From Boesenbergia rotunda (taxonomy: Eukaryota > Streptophyta > Magnoliopsida > Zingiberales > Zingiberaceae), in the NCBI GenBank assembly GCA_024364735.1, contig JAGFNQ010002298.1:461082-525081 (forward strand): 64,000 bases of DNA. Reading direction: 5' to 3'. The position numbers and the translations under genes were made by a program. The notes under the pieces are model-generated. The model was not told where the DNA came from, searched no databases, and saw only the letters and a list, made by a program, of their open reading frames with translations. Positions 58,409-64,000 of the stretch are shown here, piece by piece (within the stretch, counting starts at the first letter, position 1; the number at the start of each line of letters is the position of its first letter).

Positions 58409-58721
58409 AGCACTCCACCTCTTACATGGGTCTTGTACCTAAATCGCCTGCGGCCACCTGAACATTTTTTTGTAAAGTTCAAGTGTGGGGGAGACATGCA
58501 CCATGACATAGATCAAATGAAGGAAGCTCTCTCAGCCACCCATACTCTTCCACTACCACGATGGAAGTTACTTCTTGATCGACTCCGTCCATCAGAAATA
58601 AAGGGGAGATTGTTCTTTCTTGTATTTTCTTTCATTGCATGTTTCATTTTCATGTTTTCTAGAAGTAGAATTTTCTTTTAAATTGAGTCCTTGCTAATAA
58701 ATGCGTGAATATACCATGTTA
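58409..58721 (+). other. Region after the Cys-repeat ORF, with two more WxLxLxRLRP motifs
   Basis: Frame fragments encode TWVLYLNRLRPPEHF (about 58424-58470), FKCGGDMHHDIDQMKEAL and RWKLLLDRLRPSEIKG (about 58558-58605), related to the end of the preceding ORF. The element is cut by the LTR starting at 58722; the presumed target duplication half is TGTTA (58717-58721). Confidence 0.55.
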
Positions 58722-60127
58722 TGTTGGGGCAGAAAGCACCCAAGTCAAACCTGTGTTTTGATAATGGCAACAGGGTTCAAAAGTTAAGATATAAAGTTTA
58801 TCTAACATGTTACTCAAGTGTGCAGGTAAAGCCCTAGCGAAGGACTGCCAGGCACCTGGCGAAGGAATGCCAGGATACAAAGCCCTAGCGAAGGACTGCT
58901 AGGCACCTGGCGAAGGAATGCCGGGATACAAAGACCTAGCAAAGGACAGCTAGGCACCAGGCGAAGGACAGCTTGGTACTGAAGACCTAGCGAAGGACAG
59001 CTAGGCACCAGGCGAAGGACAGCTTAGTACTGAAGACCTAGCGAAGGACAGCTAGGCACCCGGCGAAAGACTGCTGGGCAAAAGTCCAATCGGAGGAGCC
59101 GGTTGGCATCAGGTACATTCTCCCGAGAGGAGTAGGTGAGGACGCATTCCCAGTCGAGGGAACAGTAGGCGTCGGTTCGACCTAGGGCTCTATTCTGGAG
59201 ACCCAAAGTCAGAACCAAGACAGCTAAGGCTGTATAAAATTAATATATTATTGCTCTGTGTTGTTTTGGACTAACCCTGGATGCAAGACCGAAGGAACGA
59301 GTGTCTGCAGCTCAGAGAGCATCAAAGGAGTGAGGCAGCAGCTGACCAGGGCGCCCGGAGTGTCCCGGACGCCCCCAAGGTGAACACAAAACAAGTGGAG
59401 CAAGTGTTCGCTTCAACAGCTTACTGAGCGGGGCGCCCCCGTGCTCCCGAGCGCCCCCCATGCTCCCGGGCGCCCCCAGCATCCCGGGCGCCCCTAGTTC
59501 AAGCTAATGAAGCAAGCCAGTGAGAAGCCAACAGGATTAAGAGCCTGACCCGGTCAACCCGGGCGCCCCCAGCGTCCCGGGCGCCCCAGTCAAGATCTGA
59601 TCCCAAGTTTGAAGGGATCAGAGCTGACCGAGAAGAACTCGGATCAGCTGACACGTGGGGGGGGGGGGGGGGCGGGGCGCCCCCGACGTTCCGGGCGCCC
59701 CCAGGGGCTATAAATAGGCCCTCGACCCCAAGGCTTCGAACAACAATTCTTCAAATGCTCCTACGCTCTTCTGCTTCTGCGCTCTGCTCCGGAAACCTCC
59801 CAACTCGAGATACAAGCGCCGACGACGTCCCTCCGCCCCGAAAATTCAATCTACACCGGACGTCGGTAACGAAGAGCAGTTTTTAAGTTTACAATACTAC
59901 TCTTGTAATATTTTTCTGTAAACTGTTTTGCGCACATATAGAATTGCCCATAGTAAACGGTCAACGACCGTGGGCCTTGGAGTAGGAGCCGACCGCAACT
60001 CCGAACCAAGTAAAAAACTTAGTGTTTGCGTGTGTTTGATTTAAATTTCCGCTGCGTAATTGCTCTAACTTTAATCCGAACGTTTTACGATATTCACCCC
60101 CCCTCTATCGTTTCTCTCGATCCAACA
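58722..60127 (+). mobile_element. 5' LTR of a Sirevirus element (GGGCGCCC family)
   Basis: 1406 bp from TGTTGGGGCAGAAAG to TCGATCCAACA, homologous to the solo LTR at 1687. It has seven-fold GCGAAGGAC...GGCACC repeats (58835-59065), a GGGCGCCC array (59347-59702), the TATA box CTATAAATAGG near 59708 and the CCCCCCCTCTATCG end. A run of 15 or more G interrupts 59657-59672. Confidence 0.93.
58830..59070 (+). repeat. Short tandem repeats in the Sirevirus LTR
   Basis: CCTAGCGAAGGACTGCCAGG and variants (AGCGAAGGACAGCTAGGCAC, GGCGAAGGACAGCTTGG) recur about every 27-30 bases. The solo LTR has the same array at 1796-1990. Confidence 0.85.
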
Positions 60128-60129
60128 AG

Positions 60130-60141
60130 TGGTATCAGAGC
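60130..60141 (+). other. Primer-binding site (tRNA-Met) of the Sirevirus element
   Basis: TGGTATCAGAGC begins three bases after the LTR end. Confidence 0.92.
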
Positions 60142-60348
60142 GGGGAAGCTCAAATTTGGTGCAACCACCAATTTGAGAGTTTTTCGGATTTTTTTAATTT
60201 TTTAATATGTTTTATTTATTCGAAATTTTTCTCGCTAATCGAGGTTGGTGCAACACCCCTCGATAATCATTACTTTTTATCCCGCACTACTAATCCAAGA
60301 CCAAGTCTTGGGACATTTTTTTATTTTTAGTTTAATTTTTCAGATAAA

Positions 60349-62004
60349 ATGGCTATGCAAGAAGGTTTCAGCACTGCAAGACCACCTCTCTTTAGTGGGG
60401 AAGACTTCTCCTACTGAAAGAGCAGAATGGAGGTCCACCTGAAAACTCAGGTGGACATGTGGATAATCATCCAGTCCGGACTGGAGATTCCGAAAAATGC
60501 TGAAGGAGTACCTCAAACCTACACTGAGTGGGACACCGCTCTGAAACGGAAAATTGAAGCTGATGCAAAGGTGACCTAGACTCTCCAATGCGGCTTAACA
60601 AAAGAGGAGCTGAACCGGGTGGGTCCTTTCAACAGTGCCAAGGAGCTATGGGGGAAATTGATCGAGCTGCACGAAGGAACATCAGACACTCGGATCAGCA
60701 AGAGGGATCTCCTCCTAAACAAGCTATATACGATCAAAATGACCGACAACGAAACTGCAGCTCAACTCCATGCCCGAATTCAGGAATTGATGAACGGACT
60801 ACACACCATCGGTCACAAGGTAGAAAACCGTAACCTAATAAGGTATGCTTTAAATGCTTTCCCAAGAAACACCTTGTGGGCATCTATGGTAAATGCATAC
60901 AAGGTCTCAAGGGACCTTTCAAAAATTAAATTAGATGAATTGTTCTCTGAATTAGAATTACATGAACAAACTAACTGCAATTTGGCCGAGAAAAGTATTG
61001 CCTTTGTTGCAGGTAAAACTGGAAGGACAACAAAGAAAAAGCCTCAACCTGAACCCGAGTCTAACTCAGACTCAGACTCAGAAGATGAAGAAGGAGATCG
61101 ACCTAAGCTGGTCCGACTGGCCCGAAACTACTACAAGGAATTGAAGAACCAAACCAACAAACGGAAAGTCAGCCGAAGAAAGGATGAACCAGCAGAACCC
61201 GTAAACGAAAAGAACAAGCCCAGCGTGACCTGCTACGAGTGCAAGAAGAAGGGTCACTACAAGACGGAGTGTCTGAACCTAAAGGTGACCAAGAAGAATA
61301 GAAGGAAGAAGAAGGCACTTCAAGCAACGTGGGACGAGTCCTCCTCCTCCGAAGAAGAAGAGGTCCCACAGTCGAACCTACTCGCACTAACTGCCTCAGA
61401 AGAAGTCGAGACCGAATCAGAATCAGAACAGGACGACGGCAGACTGACATTTTCAGAGGACGGCGAAATCAAGGTAAGTGGTTTTACTAGAAGTCAGTTA
61501 AACGAGTTAATTTTGTATCTTTCTCGAGATTTGGCGAAAGCTAAACTCTGAGTCGAATCCCTCCGATAGGAAGTAAAACTCCTGAAAGAGGGAGCTGACT
61601 CTAGACCCTTAACTGAGAAGGTTCAAGAAGGAACCTCTACTCAAGTTGAAAAACTTGAGAAAGAGAATACCTCCCTGAAAACTCAGGTTAAGGATCTTAG
61701 ATCAGCGTTAGAACGATTTACTTCTGGTTCCAAGAATCTTGACATGATTCTTGGAAAACAGAAATCGGTTCTAAATCGATCCGGACTAGGCTATAGAACC
61801 AAATCTAGACAAAGATCCTACTTTGTTGTACTGAACCAGTCCAGACCTAAAGTTCAGGCATGGGTACCCAAACTATGCATGAACAAACAAACTGGATCAA
61901 ATCAATATTGGATCCCCAAGGACAAGATTCACATCTTGCCAGACCATTATCGTGGCTTTAGTCCAGGGGGAGCCAAATTGAAAACAATATTTATTGTTAG
62001 ATAA
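60349..62004 (+). pseudogene. Sirevirus gag with four in-frame stops
   Basis: One frame from ATG at 60349 (MAMQEGFSTARPPLFSGEDF) to TAA at 62002-62004. Stops: TGA 60415-60417, TAG 60577-60579, TGA 61549-61551, TAG 61567-61569. Between them: the gag core (KEELNRVGPFNSAKELWGKL, NLIRYALNAFPRNTLWASM), a Ser/Asp/Glu-rich linker, one CCHC knuckle (CYECKKKGHYKTEC near 61231-61272), a second acidic linker, the coiled coil LEKENTSLKTQVKDLRSALE and the SGLGYRTKSRQRSYF region, ending with AWVPKLCMNK and YWIPKDKIHILPD. The domain order is that of Sirevirus gag, which packages the RNA. Confidence 0.9.
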
Positions 62005-62686
62005 AATTCAATTCTTGCTTGCAATTTGCATAATTGACTGTTTACTTAATTTCTGCAATTTACCATGTTTAGACTTAGGACTGGTTAGTGTAAGGACTGA
62101 ACCAACTTAACTGAAATTTGACAACATGGTATTGGGTGGAGGTGAGATGATAGTACGTTAGGGAAACCAATTCTAATAAGGTCAAGTATTCTCTACTTGG
62201 TCTCTTTAGACTGGTGAAACTAGCCGAAGCTACCTATCGAAGACCCAAACTAGTTAGACCAGAATTTTTCAAAGACTAATTTTGAAAATGAAATTTCATT
62301 AAAAGGCTTTGTCAAGGAAAGGGTTGATGATCCAATAAGGTTACGGCCAAAGAAGGCCTAGTGCCTCGCCAAGACCTGGAAGCCAATTTTTGAAATTCAA
62401 ATTCAAATTATTCTTTGTCAAATTTAAATCTAACATAAATTTTCAGTTAGTTGTAGATTTAAACATTCTTTTCAAAATAAATTCAATTGTTTTCAAAATT
62501 AATTAAGTTTTTCAAAATAAATCATGTTTTTCAAAAATTCTTTTATCAAAACCTGTCTCACAAAACCTATAAGGCTAACGTGATTGAAAACCCTAGATTT
62601 GGGTGAGACAGACTAGGTAGTGAAAATCAATTTAAGCTATTCCTGACTCTAATTGGATCCAAATCAACAAAACTCTTTATGTGTAG
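62005..62686 (+). other. Non-coding spacer between Sirevirus gag and pol
   Basis: About 680 bases without an open frame, AT-rich. It ends TTTATGTGTAG directly before the frame that leads into the protease. It could be an intron or a damaged segment. Confidence 0.6.
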
Positions 62687-64000
62687 GAACATAAAGATTT
62701 GGACCAATGGATGTTGGATAGCGGTTGCTCCAGACACATGACTGGAGATAAATTGAAATTCACCAAACATAAGTTCAAGAACCTAGGCTCAGTGGCATTT
62801 GGCAACAATGCTACACTCAAGGTAATTGGGTCAGGTAATATTGAACTTAAATCTGACTTTGTTATTAAGAAAGTTCTTTTGGTTGAAAACTTCAATTTTA
62901 ACCTACTTAGCATAAGTCAGTTATGTGATTCTGGTTATATAGTTACCTTCAACAATTCTAACTGCCTGATTAGAAACTTGCAAAACTCAGAAATCATGCT
63001 TAAGGGCACTAGGAAAAATAATGTTTACACTATAAATCTTCCCTTAGTACCTAAATGCATGTTAACTCAGTTAGAACAATCAAACCTCTGGCATAGGAGA
63101 TTAGGTCACACTAACCTAAAAATTATTTCAAAAATCACCAACTTGGCTTAATTAAAGGCATCCCCAAAATTAAAAATCATGAAAACCTAATATGTGAATC
63201 ATGTAATTAAGGTAAACAAACCAGATCCAATCACAAACTAATTCAATCTGATCTAACTCAAACCACACTTGAGCTCTTGCATCTTGACCTATTTGATTCA
63301 CATAGAGCCAAGTCACTAAGCGGAAACCGATACTGCTTAGTCATAATTGATGATTACTCTAGGTTTACCTGGGTTAGATTTCTAAAGACCAAAGATGAAA
63401 CCCTAAACCTATTTAATGAATTCTGTAAGTTAATTGAAAATCAAACCGATACTAAAATCAAAAGACTTAGGAGTGACCACGGGGGAGAATTTGAAAATCA
63501 ACGGTTCGAGGAATTCTGTAAGGTAAATGGATACATACATGAATTTTCGTGTCCTAGAACCCCCCAACAAAATGGGATAGTCGAAAGGAAAAATAAAACT
63601 CTACAGGAAGCCACTAGGGCTATGCTCAATGAATTTAATTTAGCCAACCAATATTGGGCAGAAGCAATTAGTACGGCTTGCTACATACAAAATAGGGTCC
63701 CGATTAACAAACGACACAACAAAACACCCTATGAACTATATTACCATAGACTTCTAAATCTAAACTACCTAAGGGTCTTTGGATGCAAAGTCCATATCCT
63801 AAACACTAAAGACTACCTAGGAAAATTCCAGTCTAAGTCAACCACATGCATCTTCCTAGGATATTCAACAACAAGTAGAGCCTATAGGGTTTACAACAAC
63901 CAAACCAAGAAAATCGAAGAAACAACTAATCTAATATTTGATGAAGAAATTAACTCAAGTCCAAATCAAACTTCATCAAACACTGATCAAGAAGATAATC
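62687..64000 (+). pseudogene. Sirevirus pol, protease and integrase part, continuing beyond the window
   Basis: The protease carries WMLDSGCSRHMTGDKLKF at about 62708-62760. The integrase zinc finger begins NLWHRRLGHTNLK (about 63090). A one-base loss near 63146 moves the frame at NLGLIK-type sequence, and a TAA at 63208-63210 follows. From there the frame is open to the window end: HLDLFDSH, IIDDYSRFTW, the RSDHGGEF core with the second catalytic Asp, PQQNGIVERKNK with the catalytic Glu, and the VFGCKVHILNTKD and FLGYS blocks. The D,D,E triad is present. Reverse transcriptase would follow outside the window. It belongs to the element starting at 58722. Confidence 0.92.

Noticed and set aside
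476..60141. tRNA-like matches TGGTATCAGAGC considered as tRNA genes
   Set aside because: Only 12-18 bases complementary to tRNA 3' ends next to LTRs: primer-binding sites. No cloverleaf is present.

Overview
The window is plant nuclear DNA made almost entirely of nested LTR retrotransposons, with one credible low-copy host gene near 47 kb. Evidence for a plant: many primer-binding sites complementary to initiator tRNA-Met (TGGTATCAGAGC), Copia and Ty3/Gypsy gag-pol proteins of plant lineages, an Athila-type tRNA-Asp primer site, and an AT-rich intergenic background with one GC-rich intron-less gene. That GC-rich gene and the abundance of Sirevirus-like Copia elements fit a monocot, but the species cannot be named from sequence alone.

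Left part (1-17161): a chain of insertions. A Copia element (LTR end, primer site, leader, gag start) holds a solo LTR with a perfect 5-bp target duplication (CAATA) and is cut at 3360 by a Sirevirus-like element. That element is cut at 6009 by a minus-strand Sirevirus-like element, which is cut at 9004 by a large non-autonomous Gypsy derivative with 2.9-kb LTRs ('LARD A'). LARD A's 3' LTR stops about 9 bases short of its end at a single N (17162), so the sequence on the two sides of the N may not be truly adjacent.

Middle part (17163-46466): a minus-strand autonomous Copia with a nearly intact gag-pol (one stop codon) and LTRs that match over only part of their length. It sits in a Sirevirus LTR rich in GATCGGTC palindromes. 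The same LTR received a second LARD ('LARD B', 27428-41735, target duplication CACCC), whose own 5' LTR was later hit by a gag-only Sirevirus element (27878-32663, target duplication GAAGA). LARD A and B carry the same otherwise unrecognised ORF (acidic repeats plus a C-terminal membrane segment), each broken by one stop at a different place, and both have splice-like sites flanking the leader. Right of LARD B lie a Sirevirus LTR fragment, an Athila/Tat-like gag pseudogene, a decayed Copia LTR with leader, and a roughly 0.7-kb foldback (MITE-like) element.

Right part (46467-64000): a short gene island with a small Ser-rich host gene on the minus strand, then LTR-like promoter fragments, a Tekay/Del-type chromovirus LTR with the last part of its integrase, an Athila-primed element carrying an unusual Gln/Phe-rich and Cys-repeat ORF, and finally an autonomous-type Sirevirus whose gag, protease and integrase run off the window end.

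Almost all coding capacity is retroelement gag-pol. The autonomous elements (Copia 18295-22263, Sirevirus 58722 onward) are plausible types of helper for the gag-only and LARD-type elements, but which drives which is inference. Coordinates of LTR ends were read from TG...CA termini, primer sites, polypurine tracts and target duplications; LTR identities were judged by eye, not computed.
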